Assembly (NCBI RefSeq): GCF_001575205.1
Contig: NZ_LSRE01000014.1
Location: 1-64,000 of the forward strand
DNA length: 64,000 nt
Direction: 5' to 3'
Source of the DNA: Tsukamurella pseudospumae
GTDB lineage: Bacteria > Actinomycetota > Actinomycetes > Mycobacteriales > Mycobacteriaceae
The first letter of the stretch is position 1. Every line of letters starts with the position of its first letter. Of this stretch, positions 7,789-17,050 are shown piece after piece. A model generated the notes under the pieces. That model worked only from the letters and a program-made list of their open reading frames with translations. It was not told the origin of the DNA and did not search any database. The position numbers were made by a program, and so were the translations under genes.

Positions 7789-8625
7789 TCAGACGGAGTA
7801 GGTCACGCCCGTGAGCTTCTCCGAGACGTCCCACAGCTCGGCCCACTTGGCCTTGTCCTTGGACACGGCGGTGGTGGAGCACTTGCCCACCTTGCCGCGC
7901 GACTGGAACAGCTCCGTCGGACCCCACCACGGGTGTGGGTCGAGGTCGCGGTCGGTCGCGGCGAGGATCAGCGACTGCGCGGCCCGCTCCGGCGGGTTGT
8001 TGAGCAGCGCCACGGCCGGTTTCATCACCAGGTCCAGCAGTGTATCGGTGCGCGCGAACAGGCCGGTGGGCGACACACCCGGGTGCACGTAGTACGCCCG
8101 CTTGTCCGAACCGGCGACCTCGAACCGGCGCTGCAGCTCGCGCGCGAACATCATGTTCGCGAGCTTGCTCTGCCCGTACGCCTCGGTGCGCAGGTACTTG
8201 CGGTTCTCGTAGTTCGGGTCGTCCATGCGCCAGCGGTAGTTCTGCCGGTGCGCCACCGACGAGACCGCGACCACGCGGTCCCGCATCCGGTCCAGGAGCA
8301 GGCCGGTCAGGGCGAAGTGGCCGAGGTGGTTCACGCCGAACTGCATCTCGAAGCCCTGTTTCGTGCGGCGCAGCGGGATGTTCATCAGGCCGGCGTTGTT
8401 GACGAGCACGTCGAACTCGCCGGTGCGGTCCGCGAACGCGCGTACGGAGTCCAGGTCGGCCAGGTCCAGGGCCTCGACGGTGACGTCGCCGTCGATCCGG
8501 TCGGCGATCTTGCGGGCGCCCTCGACGTCGCGGCAGGCCATCACGACGCGGCCGTCCGCCGCGAGGCGGCGGGTCACGACCTCGCCGAGCCCGCCGTTGG
8601 CCCCGGTGACGATGTAGGTGGTCAT
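7789..8625 (-). CDS. Short-chain dehydrogenase/reductase
   Basis: The 278-residue SDR has TGANGGLG (7-14), NNAG (76-79), a catalytic Ser near 122 and YGQSK giving Tyr150/Lys154. It resembles the oxidoreductases related to retinol dehydrogenases and is a distant paralogue of the SDR at 5524. The ATG is preceded by TAGGCT (8638-8633, minus strand) with seven bases between, so the mRNA is probably leaderless. Function is unknown. Confidence 0.85.
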   Translation of the reverse strand: MTTYIVTGANGGLGEVVTRRLAADGRVVMACRDVEGARKIADRIDGDVTVEALDLADLDSVRAFADRTGEFDVLVNNAGLMNIPLRRTKQGFEMQFGVNHLGHFALTGLLLDRMRDRVVAVSSVAHRQNYRWRMDDPNYENRKYLRTEAYGQSKLANMMFARELQRRFEVAGSDKRAYYVHPGVSPTGLFARTDTLLDLVMKPAVALLNNPPERAAQSLILAATDRDLDPHPWWGPTELFQSRGKVGKCSTTAVSKDKAKWAELWDVSEKLTGVTYSV

Positions 8626-8635
8626 GCGGGCCAGC

Positions 8636-9577
8636 CTACGAGGCCGGGGCGGCGTGCGCCGCCCGGCCGTACCGTCGCCGCGCCTCGCCGGGATCGACAG
8701 TGCCCTCGGGCGCGGTCTCCGGGGCGGCGAGCTGCGCGAAGTGACGGCGCAGGATGTCGCCGGTCATCGGTGCGACCAGCCGACCGAGCCGTACCGTGCC
8801 GGCCGCGTGCTGCGCCGATGCCGCGCGCACCGCGAGCCGGACGGCCACGGGATACGCCGCGTCCAGCAGTCCGGGCTGGTCGAAGCCGCCCATCGTGCGC
8901 ATCCACGCCGGCAGGGTGGCGACGGTGGCGGGCGCGATGAGCGAGCTCCCGACCCGGAGCTTCGCGCCCCGATCACGGGTGCGCAGCAGGTAGTGCATGC
9001 CGGTGCGGGCACGCTCGGTGAGGGCGAGCGTCGGCCGGACGCGCGCGAAGTACTCGCGCACCTCGTCCCGCGAGGTGGGGACGTCCGCCGGATCGCAGGT
9101 CTGCAGCTCGGCGGCGACGACGCAGTCGCGCCAGTACTGCGCCTCCTCGGCGGCCGAGAGCGGGCCGGGCCCGAACATCTCGTAGCACTTGAGCACGGAA
9201 TGCCACCCGGTCACGTGGATCCACAGCTGCGACGCCGGGTTGTTGGCGCTGTACCGCTTACCGGTGATCGGCTCGATGCCGGTGGCCTTGCGGTGCACGT
9301 CCATGAGGTGCTCGGACGCCTCGATCGCGGTCTTCGAGTCCGCGGTCGCCACCAGCAGGAAGTAGGCGAGCGTCCGGTCGAGGCGGCCGAAGGGATCGGC
9401 GTAGATGCCCGCCGAGTCCGCGACCGCGGCGGTCAGGTTCGGGTCGAAGTGCTCGAGCACCACCGAGCGCTGGAAACCGATGAGGGCGGTGGGTGCCGCC
9501 CAGATCTTCCACGTGGGCGAGTCCGGGCCGAAGAACCCCTGGTCGGTGACGCGCAGCGGGCCGTCTGAGAGTTTCAT
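8636..9577 (-). CDS. Oxygenase MpaB family protein (DUF2236)
   Basis: The 313-residue protein matches the DUF2236/MpaB pattern: GFQRSVVLEHFDPNL near the start, then YADPFGRLDRTLAYF, and a conserved central block HRKATGIEP...YSANNP with WIHVTGWHS. Members include the heme-containing latex-clearing protein and fungal MpaB. The His residues in these blocks could ligate heme, but this is family inference. A minus-strand TAGATT (9589-9584) ends six bases before the ATG, so it is probably leaderless. The substrate is unknown. Confidence 0.8.
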   Translation of the reverse strand: MKLSDGPLRVTDQGFFGPDSPTWKIWAAPTALIGFQRSVVLEHFDPNLTAAVADSAGIYADPFGRLDRTLAYFLLVATADSKTAIEASEHLMDVHRKATGIEPITGKRYSANNPASQLWIHVTGWHSVLKCYEMFGPGPLSAAEEAQYWRDCVVAAELQTCDPADVPTSRDEVREYFARVRPTLALTERARTGMHYLLRTRDRGAKLRVGSSLIAPATVATLPAWMRTMGGFDQPGLLDAAYPVAVRLAVRAASAQHAAGTVRLGRLVAPMTGDILRRHFAQLAAPETAPEGTVDPGEARRRYGRAAHAAPAS

Positions 9578-9619
9578 GTCCGCAATCTATCACCAATTCC
9601 TACACATGTGAATAAAAAC

Positions 9620-10531
9620 TCACGCCTCACCCGCCAGCGCGAAGCGACCGTCCGTGGTCTGCTCGATCAGGCCGTCGACCAGCAGCGAGTCCAGCGCCCG
9701 GTCGCGCTGCGCGGGGTCGCGCTCCCACGCCAGGTCGAGCCGTGCGCGGGGGACGGCACCGTCGGCGCCCCGAAGGACGTCGAGCAGCCGTCCGCGGGCC
9801 TGCCGGTCCGTGCCCTCGTACTTCTGGACCTTCCGCGGAGCCACGGTGCCCGACGGTGCGCCCGCCCCCAGCCAGGCGCAATCCGCGCTGATCGGGCAGT
9901 CGGCGCAGCGCGGCGACCGCGCGGTGCAGACGAGCGCGCCGAGTTCCATCAGTGCGGCGGACAGTCGCGGCCGCCGCCCGGGCGGGACGGTCGCGAGGAC
10001 GGCCTCCGCGGCCGGAAGATCGCGCTTGGCCGACGGCGCCGCGGCGTCGGACTCCCCGTCGACCGCCCGGGCGAGGACCCGTCGGACGTTGATGTCGACG
10101 ACCGGGACGTCCTGGCCGAAGGCGAAGCAGGCCACGGCTCGCGCGGTGTAGTCGCCCACGCCGGGCAACGACAGCAGCTCGTCGACGGTGCGCGGCACGG
10201 CGCCGTCGAACCGCTCGACGAGGGCCTGCGCGCAGGCGTGCAACCGCATGGCCCGGCGCGGGTAGCCGAGCTTGCCCCACGCGCGGACCGCGTCGGCACC
10301 GGTGGCGGCGGCCAGGTCGGCGGGCGTGGGCCAGCGTCGCATCCACGCGTGCCACACCGGCTCGACCCGCACCACGGGCGTTTGCTGCAGCATCATCTCG
10401 CTGACGAGGATCGCCCACGGGCTCGTCCCGGCCCGGCGCCACGGCAGATCGCGTTCGGCGGTGTCGAACCACGCGAGTACCCGTGTGAAATACGGGACAG
10501 AATCTCGCCCGCTGTCTCGAAGGGGAGTCAC
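9620..10531 (-). CDS. mutY: A/G-specific adenine glycosylase
   Basis: The 303-residue repair enzyme removes adenine mispaired with 8-oxoG. Visible features are catalytic Glu45 (SEMMLQQT), helix-hairpin-helix LPGVGDYTA (122-130), catalytic Asp146 (VVDINVRR) and a [4Fe-4S] loop with Cys202, 209, 212 and 218. It lacks a long NUDIX-like C-terminal MutT domain but has a short one, as in mycobacteria. I favour GTG 10531 because CATAAT (10544-10539, minus strand) ends seven bases before it; an in-frame ATG at 10540 would overlap that box. Confidence 0.88.
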   Translation of the reverse strand: MTPLRDSGRDSVPYFTRVLAWFDTAERDLPWRRAGTSPWAILVSEMMLQQTPVVRVEPVWHAWMRRWPTPADLAAATGADAVRAWGKLGYPRRAMRLHACAQALVERFDGAVPRTVDELLSLPGVGDYTARAVACFAFGQDVPVVDINVRRVLARAVDGESDAAAPSAKRDLPAAEAVLATVPPGRRPRLSAALMELGALVCTARSPRCADCPISADCAWLGAGAPSGTVAPRKVQKYEGTDRQARGRLLDVLRGADGAVPRARLDLAWERDPAQRDRALDSLLVDGLIEQTTDGRFALAGEA

Positions 10532-10537
10532 GAGGTG

Positions 10538-10544
10538 CATTATG
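10538..10544. promoter_or_regulatory. Shared symmetric -10 element for divergent mutY and canB
   Basis: The heptamer CATTATG gives CATTAT on the plus strand, six bases before the canB ATG, and CATAAT on the minus strand, seven bases before the mutY GTG. Both genes would be leaderless and transcribed from overlapping, oppositely directed promoters. Symmetric bidirectional -10 elements are known in bacteria; this assignment is from spacing alone. Confidence 0.5.
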
Positions 10545-10549
10545 GACCC

Positions 10550-11203
10550 ATGCCCACTTCGACTCCCCCCGGCGCGTGGCGCGCACTTCGTGACGGTAAT
10601 CGACGGTTCGTGGAGGGTGTGTCCGAGCACCCGAACCAGGGGGCGAGTCGCGTGGCGGAGCTGGCGCACGGCCAGCAGCCGACGGCGGTGCTGTTCGGCT
10701 GCGGCGACTCGCGCGTCGCGGCCGAGGTGATCTTCGATCAGGGCCTCGGCGACATGTTCGTGGTGCGCACGGCGGGCCACATCCTCGACGCCGCGGTGAT
10801 CGGGTCCATCGAGTACGCCATCGAGATCCTCAAGGTGCCGCTCATCGCGATTCTCGGCCACGACAGCTGCGGCGCCGTCGCGGCGACCGTGAATTCGATC
10901 GACACCGGCACCATGCCGCCCGGTTACATCCGCGACATCGTCGAGCGGCTGACGCCGTCGGTGCTGGCGGGCCGTCGCGAGGGTCTGTCGGACGTCAACG
11001 ACATCACCGCGCAGCACGTCATGGAGACGGGGTGGCTGCTCATGGAGCGCTCGCGGATCATCGCGAAGGGCGTCGAGGAGGGCCGCGTGGCCATCGTCGG
11101 CCTCACCTATGAGCTCGCCGAGGGCAAGGTGCACCTGCGCGGCTCCGTCGGCGACATCGGCGAGGCTGCGACGTCGCCCTTCCAGGCGGTCCGTCCGGCC
11201 TGA
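10550..11203 (+). CDS. canB: Beta-carbonic anhydrase
   Basis: The 217-residue enzyme interconverts CO2 and bicarbonate. Zinc ligands are Cys51, His104 and Cys107, with the Asp53-Arg55 dyad in CGDSR. Length and sequence are close to Rv3588c (CanB/MtCA2). Neighbours match mycobacteria: mutY divergent on one side and the Rv3587c-like membrane protein downstream. The ATG at 10550 is chosen by homology and by CATTAT six bases upstream. Confidence 0.92.
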   Translation: MPTSTPPGAWRALRDGNRRFVEGVSEHPNQGASRVAELAHGQQPTAVLFGCGDSRVAAEVIFDQGLGDMFVVRTAGHILDAAVIGSIEYAIEILKVPLIAILGHDSCGAVAATVNSIDTGTMPPGYIRDIVERLTPSVLAGRREGLSDVNDITAQHVMETGWLLMERSRIIAKGVEEGRVAIVGLTYELAEGKVHLRGSVGDIGEAATSPFQAVRPA

Positions 11204-11273
11204 TCCGCGTCCGATTCGTGACACGCCGCCGCAGGTCAGCGGCATGAGGCCGGGGAAACGCTACCGTTGAACC

Positions 11274-12062
11274 GTGCTTGAACCCAACGGACCCCTGCCG
11301 CCCGAGATCTACTGGCGTCGTCGCGTGCTGGCCGCCGTCCTGGCGCTGTTCGCCGTGGTCGTGGTGGTGCTGCTGATCGTGTTCGTCGGCGGCGGCAAGG
11401 ATTCGTCGCAGAACGCAGCGTCCGCCTCGTCGTCCGCGCCGGTCACCACCGGCGGTCTGCCCCCGTCCCAGGCGCCCGACGGTGCCGACCCGTCCGCCGC
11501 GAACAACGGCGGAGGCGGCGGCGGTGCGGCCGGTGGCGCGTCGGGCGGCGCGAGCGCGTCCGGATCGGCGTCGTCCGCCGCGAACCCGTCGGGTGGGGGC
11601 GTACCGACGCCGGGTGCGGTCGTGGCCGGAGCGCCGTGCCCCGACGCCAACATCTCCGTCGTCGTGGGCGCGGACAAGGCGACGTACACGCTCGGCGAGC
11701 AGCCGACCTTCGAGGCGACGGTGACCAACGCGGGCTCGGTGCCGTGCTCGCGCGACATCGGCACCGGCCAGCAGCAGCTGATCGTGCTCACCCTCGACGG
11801 CAGCAAGCAGCTGTGGTCGAACTTCGACTGCACCTTCCAGCCGGAGATCAAGAACGAGGTCCTGCAGCCCGGCCAGCAGCTGCGTTACAAGCTGCAGTGG
11901 GCGGGCACCACGTCGGCGCCGGGTTGCCAGGCGCAGCGCGTCCCGGTGGCCCCGGGTGCCTACCAGGTGGTCGCTCAGCTCGGCGCCAAGCGCAGCGCCC
12001 CGGTGACCTTCAACGTCGTCCGTGCCGCCCCGGCGCCTGCGACGGGTACCGGCGGGAACTGA
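11274..12062 (+). CDS. Single-pass membrane protein of the Rv3587c type
   Basis: The 262-residue protein has a short cytoplasmic N-terminus, one transmembrane helix (residues about 17-40, rich in Val/Leu) and a long low-complexity Ser/Ala/Gly/Pro linker (about 42-115). It ends with a compact extracytoplasmic domain with four Cys (CPDANI, CSRDI, CTFQPE, CQAQ) that may form two disulfides. The domain looks like a beta-sandwich of the DUF4232 sort. TACCGT (11262-11267) ends six bases before the GTG. Location beside canB and disA matches mycobacterial order. Function is unknown. Confidence 0.8.
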   Translation: MLEPNGPLPPEIYWRRRVLAAVLALFAVVVVVLLIVFVGGGKDSSQNAASASSSAPVTTGGLPPSQAPDGADPSAANNGGGGGGAAGGASGGASASGSASSAANPSGGGVPTPGAVVAGAPCPDANISVVVGADKATYTLGEQPTFEATVTNAGSVPCSRDIGTGQQQLIVLTLDGSKQLWSNFDCTFQPEIKNEVLQPGQQLRYKLQWAGTTSAPGCQAQRVPVAPGAYQVVAQLGAKRSAPVTFNVVRAAPAPATGTGGN

Positions 12063-12068
12063 CGGCCC

Positions 12069-13157
12069 CTAGAACCGCTCGACCGAGGCCTCGGCGAGGC
12101 GGGAGAGGCCCTCGCGGGCCTGCCGCGCACCGTCGGACCCGATGCCGGGGACGGCCTGCAGGTCCGCAGCGGAGGCGGCGAGCAGCGTCTGCAGGGAGCC
12201 GAAGGTGCCGACCAGCGACTCGACCTGCGCGGCGCGCAGCCGCGGCACCGAGCCGAGCAGGCGGAAGCCGCGCGGTGACACGGGTGCGTCCTGGGCCTCG
12301 ACCGTGCCCGAGAAGCCCAGGGCCGCAGCGATCGTCGGCAGGTCCAGCAGGTCGGCATCGGTGAGGCCGTCCACGCGTGCAACGGCGTCGTCGACGGCCG
12401 CGTCGCCGCCGGGCAGGTAGTCGCGCAGCACGGGCTCGCGCAAGGACAGCGCGTCGCCGAGCAGGTCCTCCAGCTGCAGCACGATCTGCCGGCCCGAGGT
12501 GCCCAGCTCCAGCACGTGCTGCTCGATCTCGATCGCCAAGCGCCGCACCAGCTCCAGGCGCTGCACCACGTGCGAGACCTCGCGCACCGTCACGACGTCC
12601 TCGATCTCGGCGCGCGAGAGCTGCGCCAGGACCTCGTCGAGGCGGTGCGCGTACCGCTCGAGGGTCGCGATCGCGAGGTTGGCGCGGGAGAGGATGGGCG
12701 CGGCGTCGTCGACGAGGTGCCGGACGCCGCCCACGTAGGCGTGCACGATCGACATCGACGCGCTCACCGAGATCACGGGGTAGCCCGTCTGGATAGCGGC
12801 GCGCTCGGCCGAGCGGTGCCGCGTGCCGGACTCCTGGGTGGGGATCGCCGGATCAGGCATGAGCTGGACATTGGCGCGGACGATGCGGGCGCCGTCGGTG
12901 GACAGCACCACGGCGCCGTCCATCTTCGCGAGCTCGCGGAGGCGGGTCGGCGCGAACTCGACGTCGAGGTGGAAGCCGCCGTCGCAGATCTTCTCCACGG
13001 CGTCGTCGTGGCCCAGCACGATGAGGGCGCCCGTGCGGCCTCGGAGGATCCGCTCGAGGCCGTCGCGGAGCGGGGTTCCGGGCGCCATCCGGATCACGGT
13101 GTCGCGCAGCGGCGCGTTCCCGGCGAACGCGTCGCCGCCGAGATTGGTGTGGTCCAT
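12069..13157 (-). CDS. disA: Diadenylate cyclase (c-di-AMP synthase)
   Basis: The 362-residue protein makes c-di-AMP from two ATP and scans DNA for branched intermediates. The DAC domain has DGA (80-82) and RHR (113-115); a helical linker follows, then a C-terminal helix-hairpin-helix region ending [18 protein letters not shown]. It follows radA, as in most actinobacteria, with a 9-bp gap. It also has its own likely leaderless promoter: TAGCCT (13169-13164, minus strand) ends six bases before the ATG and includes the radA stop codon. Confidence 0.93.
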   Translation of the reverse strand: MDHTNLGGDAFAGNAPLRDTVIRMAPGTPLRDGLERILRGRTGALIVLGHDDAVEKICDGGFHLDVEFAPTRLRELAKMDGAVVLSTDGARIVRANVQLMPDPAIPTQESGTRHRSAERAAIQTGYPVISVSASMSIVHAYVGGVRHLVDDAAPILSRANLAIATLERYAHRLDEVLAQLSRAEIEDVVTVREVSHVVQRLELVRRLAIEIEQHVLELGTSGRQIVLQLEDLLGDALSLREPVLRDYLPGGDAAVDDAVARVDGLTDADLLDLPTIAAALGFSGTVEAQDAPVSPRGFRLLGSVPRLRAAQVESLVGTFGSLQTLLAASAADLQAVPGIGSDGARQAREGLSRLAEASVERF

Positions 13158-13163
13158 GCCGTA

Positions 13164-13169
13164 AGGCTA
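13164..13169 (-). promoter_or_regulatory. Internal -10 box for disA inside the radA stop region
   Basis: TAGCCT on the minus strand contains the TAG stop of radA and ends six bases before the disA ATG. This matches the leaderless -10 spacing seen across the window. It would let disA be transcribed apart from lpqE-radA. Confidence 0.45.
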
Positions 13170-14567
13170 ACGCCCGCGCTTGCCCTCGGTCAGCGAGCCC
13201 AGCCGCAGGGCGTCGCCGACGGTGGCCGCCTCGCCGATGTGGATCCCGTCGACCTTCAGCTTCTGTCCGTCGGGCGAGGGCGGGACGATGGCGTGGGTGA
13301 AGCCCAGGCGGGCCGCCTCCGCGAGCCGGCGCTCGAGGCCGGTGACCCGGCGCACCTCGCCCGCGAGGCCCACCTCGCCGAGGACGACGGTGTTCGGGCG
13401 CAGGGCCTTCTCCACGGCGGCGGACGCCACGGCGAGGGCCAGCGCCAGGTCGGCGCCCGGCTCGGTGATCTTCATCCCGCCGACGGTCGCCGCGTAGACG
13501 TCCTTCTGCGGCAGGTTCTCGATGCCGCCGTGCCGGGCCAGGACGGCGAGGATCATGGCGACGCGGGCACCGTCGAGCCCGGAGACCGCGCGCCGCGGCG
13601 CGGGCAGGGGGGTGGGCGTCACGAGCGCCTGGAGCTCGCCGAGCATGGGCCGCTTGCCGTCGAGCCCGACGGTGACCGCGGTGCCGGCGGCGGCCTGGTC
13701 GCGGTGGTGCAGGAACAGGCCCGACGGGTCCGTGACCTCGACGATGCCCGACTCGCGCTGCTCGAAGCAGCCCACCTCGTCGGAGGCGCCGAACCGGTTC
13801 TTGATACCGCGGACCATGCGCAGCGTGGAGTGTTTGTCGCCCTCGAAGCTGAGCACGACGTCCACGAGGTGCTCCAGCGAGCGCGGGCCGGCGACGGCGC
13901 CGTCCTTGGTGACGTGGCCGACGAGGATCACCGCGATCCCGGAGGCCTTGGCGAGCGAGGTCAGCGTGGCCGTGATCGCGCGGACCTGCGTGACGCCGCC
14001 GTGGACGCCGTCGACGCCCGAGGCGGAGAGGGTCTGCACGGAGTCGACCACCATGAGGGTGGGGGAGATCTGCTCGACGTGGCCGAGCACCGTCCCGAGA
14101 TCGGACTCCGCCGCGAGGTACAGCCGATCGTCCAGCGCCCCAGTGCGTTCCGCGCGCAGCCGGACCTGTCCCGCGGACTCCTCGCCCGTGACGTACAGAG
14201 ACTTCCCGCGGCCCGTCGTGGCCCAGCGGTGCACGACCTCGAGCAGCAGGGTGGACTTGCCGACGCCGGGCTCGCCGGCCAACAGGATCACCGAACCGGG
14301 GACGATGCCGCCGCCGAGCACGCGGTCGAGCTCGCCGATGCCCACCGGCAGCGCACGGGTCGAATGAGGGTCGATCTTCGTGATCGGGACCGCGCGCGTC
14401 GTGGGGAGCGTCAGCCCGATGTTGGCCGCGGGTCCGGAGCCGGCGGCGCGGGTGACCGCGCCCTCCTCCATCGTGGACCAGGCGCCGCACGACGGGCAGC
14501 GACCGACCCATTTGGCCACAGTGTGGCCGCACTCGGTGCAGGTGTACTGCACCTTGGCTTTTGCCAT
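13167..14567 (-). CDS. radA: DNA repair protein RadA (branch-migration helicase)
   Basis: The 466-residue RecA-like motor processes recombination intermediates. The N-terminal zinc finger is Cys10/13 and Cys24/27, the Walker [10 protein letters not shown] is at 98-106, and the RadA-specific KNRFG is at 256-260. A Lon-protease-like C-terminal domain follows. It lies in the order lpqE-radA-disA on the minus strand with short gaps. RadA is known to bind and restrain DisA in other bacteria, so co-localisation is functionally sensible. Confidence 0.94.
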   Translation of the reverse strand: MAKAKVQYTCTECGHTVAKWVGRCPSCGAWSTMEEGAVTRAAGSGPAANIGLTLPTTRAVPITKIDPHSTRALPVGIGELDRVLGGGIVPGSVILLAGEPGVGKSTLLLEVVHRWATTGRGKSLYVTGEESAGQVRLRAERTGALDDRLYLAAESDLGTVLGHVEQISPTLMVVDSVQTLSASGVDGVHGGVTQVRAITATLTSLAKASGIAVILVGHVTKDGAVAGPRSLEHLVDVVLSFEGDKHSTLRMVRGIKNRFGASDEVGCFEQRESGIVEVTDPSGLFLHHRDQAAAGTAVTVGLDGKRPMLGELQALVTPTPLPAPRRAVSGLDGARVAMILAVLARHGGIENLPQKDVYAATVGGMKITEPGADLALALAVASAAVEKALRPNTVVLGEVGLAGEVRRVTGLERRLAEAARLGFTHAIVPPSPDGQKLKVDGIHIGEAATVGDALRLGSLTEGKRGR

Positions 14568-14574
14568 GGACGGC

Positions 14575-15174
14575 CTAGTGGCCGGAGCCCTCGCCCGAGC
14601 CGTGCTCGCCGCCGTGCTCTCCGCCGGTGACGGTGATGCCCGCGGCGCTGGCCGACGCGGCGCCCGCGTCGATCGGGACGTCGATCGGCAGGGAGCCGGC
14701 CTTCTCGAGGTGGAACCAGAGCTTGCTGGTCAGGCCGGGGCGCCAGGTGCTGTCGACCGGGACGGTGACGGTGAGGCGCGTGATGCCCGCGGCCTTGCTG
14801 TTGCTGCCCGCGGGCGCGGTGCCGTAGAGCGAGCCGCCGGCGGTGAGGGTGGTGTCACCACTGATGGTCGCGGCGCGGCCCTTCTCGTCGGTGATGCTCT
14901 TGAGCTTGTCGCCCTGCTGCGGGTTCAGGTTCGTCAGGACGAAGGCGAGCTTGCCCTGGCTGCCCGACACCGGGTACAGCACGTGCACGTCGGTGAGCGT
15001 GATCTTCTGGTCCACGAAGGTCTGGTTGGCGCCGTTGATCGCGGCGACCTGGTTGGCGGTCTGCGAGATCTGGCCGGCACCGCACGCGGACACCGAGAGC
15101 AGGGCGCCGGTGGCGAGCAGGGCGCCGGCGACGGCGGTGGCGGTGCGGCGGGTCGAGACGGTGCGTGCGGACAC
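14575..15174 (-). CDS. lpqE: Lipoprotein LpqE-like
   Basis: The 199-residue exported lipoprotein has a twin-Arg-containing basic N-terminus (STRR), a hydrophobic segment and a lipobox ending SVSAC, giving lipidated Cys31. The mature part is a beta-rich copper-chaperone-like (DUF461/PCuAC-related) domain, and the C-terminus is Gly/His/Glu rich (GGEHGGEHG), which could bind metal. The GTG at 15174 is chosen because GGAGG lies a few bases upstream and the signal sequence begins there. It precedes radA as in mycobacteria. Confidence 0.82.
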   Translation of the reverse strand: MSARTVSTRRTATAVAGALLATGALLSVSACGAGQISQTANQVAAINGANQTFVDQKITLTDVHVLYPVSGSQGKLAFVLTNLNPQQGDKLKSITDEKGRAATISGDTTLTAGGSLYGTAPAGSNSKAAGITRLTVTVPVDSTWRPGLTSKLWFHLEKAGSLPIDVPIDAGAASASAAGITVTGGEHGGEHGSGEGSGH

Positions 15175-15423
15175 GGTTCCTCCAGTTTCCATCCCCGTGC
15201 GCGGCGACACCCGCGTGCGGACGATGCTGAGTATGTCACCACGCAGCGTAGTAGAAGGCGCATCCGGCCGCGTCGGCGGGCGTGGTCCAGGGTTGGCGAT
15301 CACCCCGTTGATCAGCCCAGGGTTCCCTTGTCAAGCCCGGTATGAGTCCTGACCTGCGACGTTGCCGAGCAGCCCCATTCGGCCCCGTGTTATCCTGGTC
15401 ATATCGAAAGGGGCAAGGATCAG

Positions 15424-15912
15424 ATGATTTTCAAGGTCGGAGACACCGTTGTCTACCCCCATCACGGTGCCGCACTGATCGAAGCTATCGAGATCAAGAC
15501 CATCGGTGGACGTGAGCGTGAGTACCTCGTGCTCAAGGTCGCACAGGGTGATCTGACGGTCAAGGTTCCCGCGGAGAACGCCGAGGTCGTCGGTGTTCGT
15601 GACGTGGTCGGTCAGGAGGGTCTGGACAAGGTCTTCCAGGTCCTGCGCGCGCCCCACACCGAGGAGCCCACGAACTGGTCGCGCCGGTACAAGGCGAACC
15701 TCGAGAAGCTGGCATCGGGCGATGTGAACAAGGTGGCCGAGGTCGTCCGCGACCTGTGGCGTCGTGAGCAGGATCGCGGGCTGTCGGCCGGCGAGAAGCG
15801 CATGCTGACCAAGGCCCGCCAGATCCTGGTGGGCGAGCTCGCGCTCGCGGAGTCCACCAACGACGAGAAGGCAGCCCTGCTGCTGGACGAGGTGCTGGCG
15901 GCCGCGTCCTGA
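15424..15912 (+). CDS. carD: RNA polymerase-binding transcription factor CarD
   Basis: The 162-residue protein stabilises open promoter complexes, notably at rRNA promoters. The N-terminal Tudor-like RNA-polymerase-interacting domain begins [17 protein letters not shown], and the C-terminal helical DNA-binding domain holds the wedge Trp in NWSRRYKAN (near residue 86). AAAGGGG is a good ribosome site, and TATCCT at 15391-15396 is a possible -10 box, giving a short leader. It heads the carD-ispD-ispF operon. Confidence 0.95.
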   Translation: MIFKVGDTVVYPHHGAALIEAIEIKTIGGREREYLVLKVAQGDLTVKVPAENAEVVGVRDVVGQEGLDKVFQVLRAPHTEEPTNWSRRYKANLEKLASGDVNKVAEVVRDLWRREQDRGLSAGEKRMLTKARQILVGELALAESTNDEKAALLLDEVLAAAS

Positions 15913-16571
15913 CCGTCGTTGCACTGGTCCCCGCCGCTGGGCAGGGGACGCGCCTGGGGCTGAACATCCCCAAGGCGTTCGTGGAGCTTCAAGGCCGTTC
16001 ACTGCTCACCTGGGCGGTGGACGGCCTTTTCGCGTCCGGGACGGTCGACGAGGTCGTCGTCATGGTCCCGCAGGACATGGTCGACGGTGCGCGGTCCCTC
16101 GTCCCGCGGGCGCGGGTCGTCGTGGGCGGCGCGGAGCGCACCGATTCGGTGCGGGCCGGCCTGGCCGTCGCGGGCGCGGCCGACACGGTCCTGGTGCACG
16201 ACGCGGCCCGGCCGCTGACGCCGCCCGCGATGATCGTGCGGGTGGTCGACGCGGTGCGCGCCGGCGCCTCCGCCGTCATTCCCGTGCTGCCGGTCGTGGA
16301 CACCGTCAAACGGGTCGATGCCGACGGGGCCGTGCTCGGCACCGTCGACCGGGCGGACCTGCGCGCCGTGCAGACGCCCCAGGGTTTCGCCGCCGCCGCG
16401 CTGCTCGCGGCCTACGAAGCCGCGCCCGGTGCACTGGCCACCGACGACGCGGGTCTCGTCGAGCGGGCGGGCGGCAGCGTCGTCACCGTCGCCGGGGATC
16501 CCCTGGCGATGAAGATCACCACCGCCTTCGACCTGCGGGTCGCCCAGGCGCTCGCCGAGGAGTTCGCATGA
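15909..16571 (+). CDS. ispD: 2-C-methyl-D-erythritol 4-phosphate cytidylyltransferase
   Basis: This is the third step of the MEP isoprenoid pathway, adding CMP to MEP. The essential nucleotide-binding N-terminus [20 protein letters not shown] begins four codons after the carD stop. The first in-frame ATG (15981) would delete it. The best upstream start is CTG at 15909, overlapping the carD TGA as CTGA, which gives 220 residues. A CTG start is unusual but the spacing mimics the usual ATGA coupling. Other signatures ([19 protein letters not shown]) are intact. It overlaps ispF by 4 bp. Confidence 0.85.
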   Translation: MTVVALVPAAGQGTRLGLNIPKAFVELQGRSLLTWAVDGLFASGTVDEVVVMVPQDMVDGARSLVPRARVVVGGAERTDSVRAGLAVAGAADTVLVHDAARPLTPPAMIVRVVDAVRAGASAVIPVLPVVDTVKRVDADGAVLGTVDRADLRAVQTPQGFAAAALLAAYEAAPGALATDDAGLVERAGGSVVTVAGDPLAMKITTAFDLRVAQALAEEFA

Positions 16572-17041
16572 TCGTGCCGCGGGTCGGGATCGGGACCGAC
16601 GTCCATCCGTTCGAGGCGGGCCGTCCGTGCTGGATGCTCGGGCTGCGGTTCGACGGTGACGGTTGCTCGGGTCACTCCGACGGCGACGTCGCGGTGCACG
16701 CGCTGTGCGATGCGCTGCTCTCGGCGGGCGGCCTCGGTGACCTGGGCACCGTCTTCGGGGTGGGGCGGTCGGACAACGTCGGGATCACGGGTGCGTCGAT
16801 GCTCACACACGTGCGTTCGCTGCTCACCGATGCGGGCTTCACGGTCGGGAACGCCGCGGTGCAGCTGATCGGGAACCGGCCCAAGGTCGGTCCGCGGCGG
16901 GCGGAGGCGCAGGAGGTCCTGAGCGGCCTGCTCGGCGCGCCGGTCTCCGTGTCCGCCACCACGACCGACGGCCTCGGCCTCACCGGCCGCGGCGAGGGAG
17001 TCGCCGCGATGGCGACGGCCCTGGTCTACGCCGCGGGCTGA
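16568..17041 (+). CDS. ispF: 2-C-methyl-D-erythritol 2,4-cyclodiphosphate synthase
   Basis: The 157-residue homotrimeric enzyme forms MEcPP in the MEP pathway. Metal ligands are Asp11 and His13 (GTDVHPF) and His44 (GDVAVHAL); [14 protein letters not shown] is the C-terminal signature. The ATG overlaps the ispD stop (ATGA). IspD and IspF are separate proteins here, not fused as in some proteobacteria. Confidence 0.94.
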   Translation: MIVPRVGIGTDVHPFEAGRPCWMLGLRFDGDGCSGHSDGDVAVHALCDALLSAGGLGDLGTVFGVGRSDNVGITGASMLTHVRSLLTDAGFTVGNAAVQLIGNRPKVGPRRAEAQEVLSGLLGAPVSVSATTTDGLGLTGRGEGVAAMATALVYAAG

Positions 17042-17050
17042 CCCCGGAAG

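Noticed and set aside
12377-12796. Arg/Ala-rich plus-strand open frame opposite disA
   Set aside because: It is an antisense shadow of disA.
12853-14532. Minus-strand open frame of 559 codons across disA and radA
   Set aside because: It is out of frame with both well-supported genes and shows only shadow composition.
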